Below are positions 9,504-18,376 of a stretch of 64,000 nucleotides of DNA, piece after piece (position 1 is the first letter of the stretch; every line of letters starts with the position of its first letter). A program made the translations under genes and the position numbers. Source of the DNA: Leptospira terpstrae serovar Hualin str. LT 11-33 = ATCC 700639 (GTDB taxonomy: Bacteria > Spirochaetota > Leptospiria > Leptospirales > Leptospiraceae); contig NZ_AOGW02000010.1 of NCBI RefSeq assembly GCF_000332495.1, forward strand, positions 558,001 to 622,000, written 5' to 3'. Under the pieces are notes generated by a model. It worked only from the letters and a program-made list of their open reading frames with translations. It ran no database searches and had not been told where the DNA came from.

Positions 9504-9532
9504 CAATTACTACTTAACAAATAAGTAGTCAA
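9504..9532 (-). promoter_or_regulatory. recN promoter with embedded palindrome (LexA-like operator candidate)
   Basis: On the reverse strand TTGACT (9532-9527) and TAATTG (9509-9504) are separated by exactly 17 bases. An 8-base perfect inverted repeat, ACTACTTA-ACAAA-TAAGTAGT on the plus strand (9509-9529), fills the spacer and touches both elements. That is the classic position for repression. It does not match the TTTG-N5-CAAA motif I recall for L. interrogans LexA1, so the regulator is inferred, not known. Confidence 0.5.
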
Positions 9533-9608
9533 CGAAATTTTTTAGAAAAATACAAAAAACGAAATTTCTCTCTCTTTCCATTTTGAAACTCTGGTGGAAG
9601 AGGCCCCT

Positions 9609-11315
9609 ATGAAAGATTTAGAAGGAAAAATTCACCTTGTCTCGAGCCTTCCGCTGTTTAGAAGTCTCTCCCGAAAAGAAAAGATTTGGGTGGCCGAATC
9701 GGTTCATATAGTCGAATCCGAAAGGGAAGAAATTTTATTCACTGCGGGAGACGGGGATCGAAGTTTATTTCTCATTCTATCTGGTGGGATCAAATTGTTT
9801 CTGCCCAAAAAAGGGGAAGGAAAACGTGAAGAAGAAGTTCAATATCTCAAAAAAGGAGAATACTTTGGGATTCAATCCTTACTCACCGGTGAAAAACATA
9901 GTCATACTGCTGTTACAGTTACCGAATCGAGATTTCTCGTTTTATCCCAAGCCGGATTCCAAAAACTAATCCAGAAAATTCCTTATCTATCGATTACTTT
10001 TTCCAAAATGCTAACCAAGTCTCTTCGGGGAGAGCTCCTTGGAGGACGCGAATACTTTCGTAATTCAGTAGTTTGTCTTGTACATTCCGACCCAATAGCA
10101 AAGGATCGTTTGGCTTCGGAATTGGTTTCTTCCATCGAAGAAGAGTCCGGGAAAAAATCTGTCATTCTCCACTTTGCCCAAAACGGACAAACAGAAAATC
10201 CTTATGTAAAATCTTATAAATTCAAAGATTCCGATCGCATCAAAGAAACTTTAGGCAAACACTACGCAAGCCATTCCTTTATCTTTTTGGAAGTGTTTCC
10301 GGATACGGAGGAAGATTTAAAACAACTGTTAATCGAAGAATCTGACCATATTGAAAACTACCTTTCCCCCGATAAAAAAATTAATCTTTGTGATTCTATA
10401 ACTAGTGAATCCAAAGAAAACGAAATTCTTTATCATGAAACCAATATCAGAGATGTATTGGATCATGGAAAATGGGAAATCCATATCAGAAGAAAGGCAA
10501 GAGAACTGTCTGGAGTACAAATTGGAGTGGCACTCGGTGGGGGTGCAGCCTTGGGTCTTGCTCAAGTGGGAATCATGAAGGTAATGGAAGAGGAAGGAAT
10601 CATTCCCGACATGATTGCAGGAACGAGTATCGGTGCAGTCATTGGTGCTTTTTGGGCCAGTGGTTTAGGTTACAAAGGAATCTTACCACTCCTCGGTGAA
10701 ATCGATAGCATTTTCAAAATGTTCAAACTCGTTGATTTATCTTTTCCTGGCCAAGGACTTTTACATGGAAAACATGTTAGGTCTCTTCTCGAAAAATATC
10801 TTGGAGATTTGTATTTTGAAGATCTTCCTATTAAACTAAGACTCATCAGCTGTGATATTTCCACAAGACAGGAGATTGTTCTCTCAGAAGGAAAAGTCCT
10901 CGATGCGGTTATGGCAAGTATTTCTATCCCTGGTGTGTTTGTACCGCAACCCCAAGAAAACGGAAAAACTTACGTGGACGGCGGGATCGTGAATCCACTC
11001 CCCGTTTCTGCTCTGACCCATGAAGGGGTTCAAAAGATCATTGCTATCAATTCTATGCCGAGTTCCAAAGATGAAATGAAAACAAACAAACTACTTAATT
11101 TGAATGTTTTGGATATCATTGTGAATAGTTTATACTCCCTCCAATACCGAATTGGAAAGTATAGCGCCCAGGAAGCAGATGTGTATTTAAATCCAATTCT
11201 TCCCAACTCGAATTGGTTTGAATTTTGGCGAAGTAGTGAATTCATACAACTGGGAGAAACAGTTGCCAAAAGTTCACTACAAGAACTCAAACAATTGTTT
11301 AGCGAAAAAAATTAG
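9609..11315 (+). CDS. Cyclic-nucleotide-binding / patatin-like phospholipase (NTE family)
   Basis: 568 aa. Residues about 1-125 form a cyclic-nucleotide-binding (Crp-type) domain (GDGDRSLFLILSGGIKLF, then GEYFGIQSLLTGE). A 150-residue linker follows. Then comes a patatin-like serine hydrolase with the oxyanion loop GVALGGGAALGLAQ, nucleophile motif GTSIG (Ser340) and catalytic Asp457 in VDGGIVNPLP. This resembles neuropathy-target-esterase and RssA-type lysophospholipases. It probably cleaves phospholipids under nucleotide or membrane control. I chose the ATG at 9609 because GGAAGAGG lies five bases upstream; an in-frame GTG at 9594 lacks a ribosome site. It is a single-gene unit divergent from recN. 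Its stop overlaps the convergent stop at 11312 by four bases. Confidence 0.88.
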   Translation: MKDLEGKIHLVSSLPLFRSLSRKEKIWVAESVHIVESEREEILFTAGDGDRSLFLILSGGIKLFLPKKGEGKREEEVQYLKKGEYFGIQSLLTGEKHSHTAVTVTESRFLVLSQAGFQKLIQKIPYLSITFSKMLTKSLRGELLGGREYFRNSVVCLVHSDPIAKDRLASELVSSIEEESGKKSVILHFAQNGQTENPYVKSYKFKDSDRIKETLGKHYASHSFIFLEVFPDTEEDLKQLLIEESDHIENYLSPDKKINLCDSITSESKENEILYHETNIRDVLDHGKWEIHIRRKARELSGVQIGVALGGGAALGLAQVGIMKVMEEEGIIPDMIAGTSIGAVIGAFWASGLGYKGILPLLGEIDSIFKMFKLVDLSFPGQGLLHGKHVRSLLEKYLGDLYFEDLPIKLRLISCDISTRQEIVLSEGKVLDAVMASISIPGVFVPQPQENGKTYVDGGIVNPLPVSALTHEGVQKIIAINSMPSSKDEMKTNKLLNLNVLDIIVNSLYSLQYRIGKYSAQEADVYLNPILPNSNWFEFWRSSEFIQLGETVAKSSLQELKQLFSEKN

Positions 11316-12313
11316 TCTCTATCGGGAGATAAAATGACTATATTAAAGGGATTACGTTCGTTTCTTTCTGATTCTGGGATGGATTCCGAAAACCGAAGGG
11401 CTCCAGTAATTACAGTGCCTGTCGTGAGACCTGCAAAAATTCCTTCTTTTTCATAAAGGTCAGCTTGCAGGTGTAAGGCTTCATCCTTGGTAACATGAAA
11501 GTAATGATCTATTAGTTTCGGATCATAAACTGCCGGAAGTTGGATTCTTTCCCTTTCTTTAGGATTGTCTGTTTTTCCATATTCCATAAAGGGGGAATTT
11601 TGTTTTCCCGCAATGATGACTTTGACTCGACGGTCTTGTGACTTTAAAAAACGACCGATTCCTGTAATCGCACCACCTGATCCAGGCGCAGAAATCACAG
11701 CTCCTACTTTTCCTTGGAGGTCTCTCCAAATTTCAGGTCCTGTTGTCTTAAAATGAAAATTAGGATTTGCGGGATTGGATGCTTCATCGGGAATCCATCC
11801 ACCTAACTTTTTTGCTTTTTCTTCAGCAAGTTCTGACAATCTACCTAAATCTGATTCATTGGTGACAGTAACTTCGGCTCCATAACTACGTAACAACTGA
11901 ATGCGCTCAGGTGGAGTATGAAGAGGAACCAAACAAAATACAGGATAACCTTTTACTTTACCAATCCAAGTAAAACTAACAGAAGAAGAACCTGCTCCGA
12001 CAAGGACTACCGACATCCCCTTCTTAAGTTTTCCTCTCCTTTCCGCATCCAAATACATTGCAATGGCAGTTCGGTCTTTTGCTGAACCAGTAGGATTTAA
12101 AAATTCAGCTTTGAGATAAAACTGCACCCCCGTATATTCTGAACCAATTCGATTCAATCGAATTAGCGGGGTGTTTCCAATCAATTGAAGGATATTATCA
12201 TGAATCGGTTTTGCAACGGAAAGTTCCTTTCCAAAGATACCTTGTACATTGTTGAGCGCCTGCAACAGACTGTTGCCCAAGTCATCGATGCCTTTGGAAA
12301 TTGGATCTATCAT
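11312..12313 (-). CDS. Divergent cysteine synthase/cystathionine beta-synthase-fold PLP enzyme
   Basis: 333 aa, fold type II PLP family. Conserved parts include LIGNTPLIRLNRI, the Schiff-base lysine Lys79 in NPTGSAKDRTA, NPANPNFHFKTTGPEIW, and a glycine-rich phosphate loop APGSGGAITGIGRFL. The family hallmark TSGNTG substrate/cofactor loop is replaced by GAGSSSVSF (about 106-114). The usual VEP segment reads IIAGKQNSPF, and the later SSGA segment reads LTTGTV. It has a roughly 40-residue N-terminal extension. It is therefore unlikely to be an ordinary O-acetylserine sulfhydrylase. The start overlaps the FKBP stop by one base (TAATG). It is the last gene of the leuC-leuD-FKBP run. Substrate unknown. 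Confidence 0.8.
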   Translation of the reverse strand: MIDPISKGIDDLGNSLLQALNNVQGIFGKELSVAKPIHDNILQLIGNTPLIRLNRIGSEYTGVQFYLKAEFLNPTGSAKDRTAIAMYLDAERRGKLKKGMSVVLVGAGSSSVSFTWIGKVKGYPVFCLVPLHTPPERIQLLRSYGAEVTVTNESDLGRLSELAEEKAKKLGGWIPDEASNPANPNFHFKTTGPEIWRDLQGKVGAVISAPGSGGAITGIGRFLKSQDRRVKVIIAGKQNSPFMEYGKTDNPKERERIQLPAVYDPKLIDHYFHVTKDEALHLQADLYEKEGIFAGLTTGTVITGALRFSESIPESERNERNPFNIVILSPDRD

Positions 12314-12690
12314 TATTTTACTTTTATCAGTTCCACATCAAAAATCAAAGTTGAATTAGCAGGAATAGGACCTATGGCACGGGCACCATATCCGAACTGA
12401 GGAGGAATGGTTAATTTTCGTTTTCCACCTTCTTTCATTCCTACAATCCCACGTTCCCAACCTTGGATCACTTGTCCTTGGCCCAATTGGAAACTAAAAG
12501 GTTCCCCACGATCCACGGAAGAATCAAATACCTTACCATTGGTCAACTTACCTGTATAGTGAACCACAACCGTAGTTCCGCGAATGGCCTCTCTCCCTAA
12601 CCCTTGTTTGGTGTCTTGAATGAGTAGCTCATCTGCGAAAATTCCTGTGGTAAAAAACAAAAATCCTATTAATAGAGAAAACAGTTTCAT
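12313..12690 (-). CDS. Exported FKBP-type peptidyl-prolyl isomerase
   Basis: 125 aa from the ATG at 12690. Longer in-frame readings run into leuD and lack a signal. MKLFSLLIGFLFFTTGIFA is a signal peptide with cleavage before DELL. The mature protein is a complete FKBP domain: VVVHYTGKLTNGKVFDSS, the VIQGWERGIVGMKEGGKRKLTIPP core and FGYGARAIGPIPANSTLIFDVEL, with the aromatic active-site residues retained. It should act as a periplasmic prolyl isomerase assisting envelope protein folding. It begins 7 bases after the leuD stop and its own stop is coupled to the next gene by a TAATG overlap. The ribosome site is weak. Confidence 0.9.
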   Translation of the reverse strand: MKLFSLLIGFLFFTTGIFADELLIQDTKQGLGREAIRGTTVVVHYTGKLTNGKVFDSSVDRGEPFSFQLGQGQVIQGWERGIVGMKEGGKRKLTIPPQFGYGARAIGPIPANSTLIFDVELIKVK

Positions 12691-12697
12691 AGAGCGA

Positions 12698-13324
12698 TTA
12701 TACAGACTTTGCATACAACCAGGGAACTTCTTTTTGGTTCTTTTCTTCAAATTTTTGAATAAAATCGGCTTTTTGGAGAGTAAGTCCAATATCATCCAAT
12801 CCATTAAGAAGGCAGTGTTTACGAAATGCATCTACTTCAAATGGATATTTTTTACCTTCTTCTGTGACGACCACTTGGTTTTCTAAATCGATTTCCAAGT
12901 TTGCTCCAGGTTTTTTGTTTATGGTCTGGAAGATTTCTTCTACCTGAGCTTCCGGTAAAACTATGGGCAACATTCCATTTTTAAAACAGTTATTATAAAA
13001 AATATCCGCGTAAGAAGGCGAGATAATAGAACGAAAACCATAATCTTCTAATGCCCATGGTGCATGTTCTCTGGAAGATCCACAACCAAAGTTGTCCCGA
13101 GTGACAAGAATGGTTGCCCCTTGGTATCTTGGTGCATTGAGAACAAATTCTGGATTGGAAATTTTTCCAGCGTCATCTAAAAATCTCCAGTCATGAAACA
13201 GATGTTGTCCAAAACCTGACCGCTCAATTTTACGAAGAAATTGTTTAGGGATGATTTGGTCTGTATCTACATTCGCTTTATCTAATAAAGCTGCGATTCC
13301 TTTTAATTTTGTAAATGATTTCAT
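12698..13324 (-). CDS. leuD: 3-isopropylmalate dehydratase small subunit
   Basis: 208 aa, the swivelling small subunit that pairs with LeuC to isomerise 2-isopropylmalate to 3-isopropylmalate in leucine synthesis. Family features are [19 protein letters not shown] near the start and the substrate-loop motif [15 protein letters not shown] near residue 77. Size is typical (about 200 aa). The ATG is one base after the leuC stop (TAAGATG) with a GGAG/GGAA ribosome site inside leuC. In Leptospira the same step family also supplies the citramalate route to isoleucine, so LeuCD may serve both pathways (inference from known genus biochemistry). Confidence 0.96.
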   Translation of the reverse strand: MKSFTKLKGIAALLDKANVDTDQIIPKQFLRKIERSGFGQHLFHDWRFLDDAGKISNPEFVLNAPRYQGATILVTRDNFGCGSSREHAPWALEDYGFRSIISPSYADIFYNNCFKNGMLPIVLPEAQVEEIFQTINKKPGANLEIDLENQVVVTEEGKKYPFEVDAFRKHCLLNGLDDIGLTLQKADFIQKFEEKNQKEVPWLYAKSV

Positions 13325-13325
13325 C

Positions 13326-14720
13326 TTATTTCCACTCCCGAATGTCTACAAAATGTCCTTCTACAGCGACTGCAGCTGCCATAGCTGGTCCGACAAGGTG
13401 GGTGCGTCCCCCTTTCCCTTGTCTTCCTTCAAAATTTCTGTTTGATGTAGAAGCACAGCGGTCTCCAGGGGAAAGAACGTCATCGTTCATGGCAAGGCAC
13501 ATAGAACAACCTGGGTTTCTCCATTGAAATCCAGCTTCTAAAAAGATTTTATCAAGTCCTTCCTCTTCAGCTTGTCGTTTCACACGACCAGAACCCGGAA
13601 CAATGATGGCTTCTACTTCTTTACTGACCTTTTTTCCTTTGACTGTGTCTGCCACTACCCTAAGGTCTTCGATCCGTGAGTTGGTGCAAGATCCGATGAA
13701 CACTTTATTTACTTTTACATCGATGAGTTTTTGCCCAGGTTTCAAATCCATATAGGCCAAAGCAGACTCGGCTGATTTTTTTTGAACTGGATCTGTAAAG
13801 TCCGAAGGTCCAGGTACAGGAGAAGTTACAGGAATCACTTGGCCTGGAGAAGTTCCCCATGAAACCATTGGTGCAATTTCATTTGCATTGAGTACAACGG
13901 TTTTATCAAATTTTGCATCCGCATCGGTTGCGTAAGATTTCCATTTAGCGGCTGCTATATCAAACGCTTCCCCTTTCGGAGCGAAGTCTCTACCTTTGAT
14001 ATAATTGATAGTAGTGTCATCAGGAGAAATAAGCCCAGCGCGAGCACCTGCTTCAATGGCCATGTTACAAATTGTCATACGGCCTTCCATACTTAAGGAA
14101 CGAATTGCTTCCCCAGTGAATTCAATCACATAACCTGTGGCCCCATCGGTTCCAATTTTACCGATGATAGCAAGTACAATGTCTTTTGCTGAAACAAGTG
14201 GAGAAAGTTTTCCATCGACTCTAATTTCTAAAGTTTTTGGTTTCTTTTGGACTAAGGTTTGGGTAGCAAGAACATGTTCTACTTCGGAAGTTCCAATTCC
14301 AAAAGCCAAAGCACCAAAGGCACCATGTGTGGCTGTATGTGAATCTCCACAAACAATGGTCATACCTGGGTGTGTTAGTCCAAGCTCAGGCGCCACCACA
14401 TGAACAATTCCATTGTCCGGGTGATTGATATCAAATAATGTAATACTGTTTTCTTTACAGTTGTCCATCAGAGTTTGCATTTGAAGGACAGAGATCGGAT
14501 CCACAGATTTCCAATCCCGAGTTCTTGTGGAAACATTGTGATCCATAGTAGCAAAGGTGGCATCAGGGCGACGCACCTTTCTATTGGCTAATTTTAGACT
14601 TTCAAAGGCCTGTGGGCTTGTTACCTCATGGACAAGGTGTCTGTCGATATAAATGAGGCAGGTCCCATCATCCTCGTGGACCAAATGGTCATTCCAAATC
14701 TTCTCAAACATGGTTTTCAT
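13326..14720 (-). CDS. leuC: 3-isopropylmalate dehydratase large subunit
   Basis: 464 aa, aconitase-family [4Fe-4S] hydro-lyase. The start [14 protein letters not shown] and the [19 protein letters not shown] block match LeuC N-termini. The cluster cysteines are in [13 protein letters not shown] and [13 protein letters not shown]. The ATG at 14720 has a GGGGGAG ribosome site. The frame stays open for another 249 bases upstream but that stretch is antisense-like nonsense overlapping the lipoprotein gene, so I exclude it. leuD follows directly. A small hairpin (14752-14771) lies in the 77-base leader. No leuB or leuA is present in the window. Confidence 0.96.
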   Translation of the reverse strand: MKTMFEKIWNDHLVHEDDGTCLIYIDRHLVHEVTSPQAFESLKLANRKVRRPDATFATMDHNVSTRTRDWKSVDPISVLQMQTLMDNCKENSITLFDINHPDNGIVHVVAPELGLTHPGMTIVCGDSHTATHGAFGALAFGIGTSEVEHVLATQTLVQKKPKTLEIRVDGKLSPLVSAKDIVLAIIGKIGTDGATGYVIEFTGEAIRSLSMEGRMTICNMAIEAGARAGLISPDDTTINYIKGRDFAPKGEAFDIAAAKWKSYATDADAKFDKTVVLNANEIAPMVSWGTSPGQVIPVTSPVPGPSDFTDPVQKKSAESALAYMDLKPGQKLIDVKVNKVFIGSCTNSRIEDLRVVADTVKGKKVSKEVEAIIVPGSGRVKRQAEEEGLDKIFLEAGFQWRNPGCSMCLAMNDDVLSPGDRCASTSNRNFEGRQGKGGRTHLVGPAMAAAVAVEGHFVDIREWK

Positions 14721-14751
14721 AACTAGACTCCCCCACTTCCAGTCATAACTC

Positions 14752-14771
14752 GGACATGGGGTGGTATGTCC
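14752..14771 (-). promoter_or_regulatory. Hairpin in the leuC leader
   Basis: GGACAT (14752-14757) and ATGTCC (14766-14771) form a perfect 6-base stem with an 8-base loop, about 30 bases upstream of the leuC start and between its ribosome site and the preceding lipoprotein stop. The reverse strand also contains a four-codon reading frame ATGTCCGAGTTATGA (M-S-E-L). Regulatory meaning is only a possibility. Confidence 0.25.
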
Positions 14772-14797
14772 AGGGAATTTGAAAAAATGGAGCAGTT

Positions 14798-15622
14798 CTA
14801 AGGAGTTTGGACTGTAGAACCATCGACGTAGGTTCCCGAAAGCCCACTGCAATGGGTCGCCGCAGTCCCACCACCACCGCCAGTTTTTGGCGCGGTATAT
14901 ACACCGATAATATAACCTACCCCAGACTGAGTCACTTTGCAGGAGCCGACTGCACTTGTCTCTGTACACTTAGGCGTCTGTTTGGTTCCAGAAAGACAAC
15001 TTGTTAAATATCCATAGTAGTTTTGGCAGACACCAGATCCTAAGTCACAAGCAAATTTAAACGTTTTTGTAGACCCACCATTGAGTAGGTCTGAAAGGTC
15101 CGAATCAGATATGGTTTGCACAGGAGTTCCGTCTGTTAGAACAGTGAGAGGATTTGCGGTAGCACTTTCTTTTTGGTAGAGATAAATCAAATAACTCCCC
15201 GCTTTTGTAAATGTGACCACGGTTGCGGGAGAATCCACTTTGGAATATTCCGTTCCATCTTTGGCAACAGTTGCGGAAGACAAATCCAAAGGACAACTGG
15301 TGGATACATAAATAGAAAGTTTCGCATAACGAGAAAGTACGACACGGGTTCCAATTTGGGCACCGGCAATTTGCATAACTGCATAATAAGTATCACCCGC
15401 TAAAGAAAAAGAAACGGACTGAGAGGTCGTAGTAATCCCAGTGTAACCGGCTTTGATTTGAGTTCCAAGGCCTGCCACCGTACAACCATTGGCACCTGTT
15501 TCTTTGGCTAGTAACAGAGAAGTAGTTGCATCATTCTTTGAAGTTTCTCCCGAACAATGTAAGGATAATAGAAAAATGGTTACCAAAAAGATTCGTAAAA
15601 TGTTTTGTTTTTTCAAAACCAT
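14798..15622 (-). CDS. Putative lipoprotein of unknown function
   Basis: 274 aa from the ATG at 15622 ([12 protein letters not shown]); an upstream in-frame ATG would extend into the FHA gene and bury the signal. The hydrophobic segment [12 protein letters not shown] ends in a spirochaete-type lipobox with Cys, followed by SGETSKND. The mature part is Ser/Thr/Gly-rich and beta-prone, resembling a repeated pre-peptidase-like or jelly-roll surface fold, with at least six cysteines in the second half and a Gly-rich GGGGG segment near the C-terminus. No known domain recognised. It begins four bases after the FHA gene stop, so it is in the same unit. Location on the outer membrane or periplasmic face is inferred from the lipobox. 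Confidence 0.75.
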   Translation of the reverse strand: MVLKKQNILRIFLVTIFLLSLHCSGETSKNDATTSLLLAKETGANGCTVAGLGTQIKAGYTGITTTSQSVSFSLAGDTYYAVMQIAGAQIGTRVVLSRYAKLSIYVSTSCPLDLSSATVAKDGTEYSKVDSPATVVTFTKAGSYLIYLYQKESATANPLTVLTDGTPVQTISDSDLSDLLNGGSTKTFKFACDLGSGVCQNYYGYLTSCLSGTKQTPKCTETSAVGSCKVTQSGVGYIIGVYTAPKTGGGGGTAATHCSGLSGTYVDGSTVQTP

Positions 15623-15626
15623 ATTT

Positions 15627-17087
15627 CTACCTTCCTCGAAACGACAGGGTTGTTTTTCCAATTTGAATTTCATCCAAATTATGAAGTACCTTGGGGCGAA
15701 GTAACTTTTTACCATTTAAGTATACACCTGTCTTGGAAACACAATCAAACAATATATACTTCCCTTTCCTATTTTTTATCTTCGCGTGGAGACCCGCTAC
15801 AGTAGGATCATCTAGAACCAAATGATTCGACTCCCAACTACCAATAGTCACTTCCTCAAACTGCAATTGGAATTGTTCTGAATTGTGATTTCCATCTCTT
15901 TGCATTAAAACTGCATAGGAATAGGAAGTTCCTGGAAGAGTTGCCTTTTCTGCAATGGCCAAAGCAATCTCGCGGTCTCTTGCAGCCCTTTCCATGGTTT
16001 CCCCATACATTCTGTCATACACTTGGAGTTCTTCTTTACGCTGCGAAAAATCGGGTTCTGAATTTTCAATCGAAATTAATTTTTGACTCGGTTCTTCATA
16101 CCCACGTAAATAATACAAAGCTGCCAAACATAGGAAGATAAGAAACAAACTGACTGGAAAAAAGAATAAGGGATCAGATAATTTTAAATAGAGCGATCGA
16201 AAAAAAGAAAGTTCATATTGGAATTCAAAATGTATACCTTGGTCTACTGAGTTCAAACTTCCCGAAATAAAATTTGATTTCCACTTTGATAGTTTCCAAG
16301 GCGAAATATAAACTAATTCATAATCGGGAAGACCTAATGCACGCAAATAAGAAAACAAATCTGCATAACTATCGGATTTGGAAATATTATAATGACGTCC
16401 ATTGGCATAACTAGCTAGTTTCGTTGCTTCCAAGGAACTAGGTGCCAGTACAATTAGTTGTAAGTTTTTATCTTTGATTCGTTTTGCCAGTTCCGGTATT
16501 TCAAAACGATCCTGCCATTCAGGAGCAAAACTTACAAAAACAAGAATATGATCTTCTGTTGATTGGTTTTTAGGAATGCCATCCAGGAAATTCTCCCAAT
16601 TCCGAATGGGATATATTGGCACAGGTTCTTTTGGAAACGGAAACGAAATGTCGAGCGTTTGAGAACGGATTCTTTCATAAGAATGTTTGTTTTCATCCGA
16701 CTGGATTTGTAATTTAGAATTCCCGCCTGTATTTTCTGAAATCTTAACCAATTGGTTCGCTAATTGTATGATCCACCGCCTGTCTTCCGCATTCGTATAA
16801 CTGGGAATAGAAATATATAAGTGGACCGGATTTTTCGATTCGAAGGCTTCAAATCGCAAAGATTCAGTAAGTCTTGCATTCAAATCCAATTGTTCAGAAA
16901 GTACAAATCCTTTAGGTTCAATATTGTTGTTGGAATGAAATCGAATTTTGACTTCGGGATAGGAACGAGTGTCCACCGTGCGGAGTTTGAATCCTGGGTC
17001 AGCCGAAAGCGCCATAGGTATCAAAACAAGGCATAGGAAATTCCAATTACTGAAAAAGTAGCGAAGCTTCCTTAAGTTGTTTTCCAT
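15627..17087 (-). CDS. Membrane protein with extracytoplasmic domain and C-terminal FHA domain
   Basis: 486 aa. An N-terminal hydrophobic segment (about 12-29, ending MALSADPG) looks like a signal peptide. Residues 30-300 include a possible von Willebrand A-like fold (HILVFVSFAPEW, LQLIVLAPSSLEA). A transmembrane helix follows at about 308-330 (PLFFFPVSLFLIFLCLAALYYL). After it, a charged linker leads to an FHA domain (about 385-486: EEVTIGSWESNHLVLDDPTVAGLHAKI...DCVSTKGVYLNG-type spacing), which binds phosphothreonine peptides. Topology would place the FHA domain in the cytoplasm and the first domain outside. The gene start overlaps the end of the ABC ATPase gene by 41 bases. Its phosphorylated partner is unknown; no Ser/Thr kinase is in the window. 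Confidence 0.78.
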   Translation of the reverse strand: MENNLRKLRYFFSNWNFLCLVLIPMALSADPGFKLRTVDTRSYPEVKIRFHSNNNIEPKGFVLSEQLDLNARLTESLRFEAFESKNPVHLYISIPSYTNAEDRRWIIQLANQLVKISENTGGNSKLQIQSDENKHSYERIRSQTLDISFPFPKEPVPIYPIRNWENFLDGIPKNQSTEDHILVFVSFAPEWQDRFEIPELAKRIKDKNLQLIVLAPSSLEATKLASYANGRHYNISKSDSYADLFSYLRALGLPDYELVYISPWKLSKWKSNFISGSLNSVDQGIHFEFQYELSFFRSLYLKLSDPLFFFPVSLFLIFLCLAALYYLRGYEEPSQKLISIENSEPDFSQRKEELQVYDRMYGETMERAARDREIALAIAEKATLPGTSYSYAVLMQRDGNHNSEQFQLQFEEVTIGSWESNHLVLDDPTVAGLHAKIKNRKGKYILFDCVSKTGVYLNGKKLLRPKVLHNLDEIQIGKTTLSFRGR

Positions 17088-17802
17088 ATTCTGTTTTTGG
17101 CTCCAGGTTGTGGTTTAGAACCGGAATGGTTTCTATCACTTCCCCTTGTTTCATTATCGTAACTTGAGAGGCTAGACTTTCGACGATCCGAAGCTCATGC
17201 GTAATAAAAACAACTGACATTCCCATTTTTGCAAGGTTTTGAACAGTTTCTAAGACAATTTTTTCGGAAAAGGCATCGAGGCCCGTAGTGGGTTCATCTA
17301 GGACTAAAATTTCTGGGTTTCGTAAAAATGCTAACGAAAGGAGGATTCTCTGTTTCTCACCGCCAGAGAGAGTCCTTGCGTATTCCGTCCAATGGTTTCT
17401 GGGAATGGACAAACGGTCCCAAATCAAAAACAAGGATTCATAAGATATTTTATCTAGCCCTGAAAGTTTAAAAAAATCATGGACTTGAGATTTGATGGTT
17501 CGGAAGGGATGGAAGGCTCCATTGGGATTTTGTGGCACCATAAATAACTTCGGGCCCAAACGTTTCGTAAGTACATCTTCTCCGAGGACTGTGAAAGTAG
17601 AGTATGATAAATGACAACCCTTTGGCACCATCCCAAACAAGGAAAAACCAAGAGTGGATTTTCCAGATCCAGATTCACCAATAATTCCGTGGACAACTCC
17701 TCGTTGCATTTCTAACGAGATTCCATTCCAAATTTTTTGCCCGCCATTAGTTACAATGGTTGCATTTTTAATTTGAACAACAGTTTGTTCAGTCGAGGCC
17801 AA
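17047..17802 (-). CDS. ABC transporter ATP-binding protein (lone ATPase)
   Basis: 251 aa ATPase subunit. Walker [10 protein letters not shown] (about 39-47), Q-loop VPQNPNGAF, signature [15 protein letters not shown], Walker [13 protein letters not shown] and the H-loop FITHEL are all intact. The sequence is of the oligopeptide/nickel (Dpp/Opp/Nik) type. No permease or binding protein lies beside it. Its neighbours are gmhA (14-base overlap upstream) and the FHA membrane protein (41-base overlap downstream). The start codon is TTG with AAGGA seven bases upstream; no ATG fits the conserved N-terminus. It may work with permeases encoded elsewhere or in a non-transport role. Confidence 0.88.
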   Translation of the reverse strand: MASTEQTVVQIKNATIVTNGGQKIWNGISLEMQRGVVHGIIGESGSGKSTLGFSLFGMVPKGCHLSYSTFTVLGEDVLTKRLGPKLFMVPQNPNGAFHPFRTIKSQVHDFFKLSGLDKISYESLFLIWDRLSIPRNHWTEYARTLSGGEKQRILLSLAFLRNPEILVLDEPTTGLDAFSEKIVLETVQNLAKMGMSVVFITHELRIVESLASQVTIMKQGEVIETIPVLNHNLEPKTEYGKQLKEASLLFQ

Positions 17803-18376
17803 ACAAATCCTTCTCTATGATGCTACAAAGAATATGACCAATTAGGATATGGCATTCCTGAATCCTTGCGGTAACTTTAGAAGGAACGATGATTTCTACA
17901 TCACCTTTCCCTTTTAATTTTCCACCATCTCCACCTAAAAAAAGAACTACCTTCATCCCAATTTTTTTAGCTTCCTCTACCGCCAAAATGATGTTTTGCG
18001 AATTTCCGGAAGTGGTTAGACCAACAAAAACATCTGTTGGTTTTCCAAACGCTTGGACTTGCCTTTGAAACACATACTCATAACCATAATCATTGGAACA
18101 AGCAGTAAGAACCGCTTGGTCGCTATTAAGAGCAAGTGCAGGAATGGCCCTTCTTTCATTTCCAGACTTATATCTGACTACAAGTTCTGCTGCAATATGA
18201 GAGGCATCACAACTAGATCCACCATTACCGCAAAAATATAACAATCCATTATGTTTTAAAGATTCAACAAGGACCTTTCCTGCAGATTCGATTGAAGGCA
18301 AAAGGGATGGTAATAACTGTTGTTTTACGGCGATCGAATCGTCGATTTGTGTTTGGATAAGCGATTTATGATCCAT
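17789..18376 (-). CDS. gmhA: Phosphoheptose isomerase (SIS domain)
   Basis: 195 aa sedoheptulose-7-phosphate isomerase, the first step of ADP-heptose synthesis for lipopolysaccharide core. The SIS sugar-phosphate motif [16 protein letters not shown] (about 50-65) is present. So is the family block [21 protein letters not shown], and so is [20 protein letters not shown]. The C-terminal [17 protein letters not shown] is typical of GmhA. Start ATG with AAGGAAG ribosome site. It overlaps both neighbours (11 bases with the unknown gene upstream, 14 with the ABC ATPase). The nearby WaaE-like glycosyltransferase and O-antigen ligase support a role in envelope polysaccharide. Confidence 0.9.
   Translation of the reverse strand: MDHKSLIQTQIDDSIAVKQQLLPSLLPSIESAGKVLVESLKHNGLLYFCGNGGSSCDASHIAAELVVRYKSGNERRAIPALALNSDQAVLTACSNDYGYEYVFQRQVQAFGKPTDVFVGLTTSGNSQNIILAVEEAKKIGMKVVLFLGGDGGKLKGKGDVEIIVPSKVTARIQECHILIGHILCSIIEKDLFGLD

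Noticed and set aside
9491..9507. TTTG...CAA as the known leptospiral LexA box at recN
   Set aside because: Spacing is not N5 and the second half site is incomplete.
14721..14969. 249-base N-terminal extension of leuC in the same frame
   Set aside because: It encodes Trp/Arg-rich nonsense, overlaps the lipoprotein gene and lies upstream of a good ribosome site and the conserved LeuC start.
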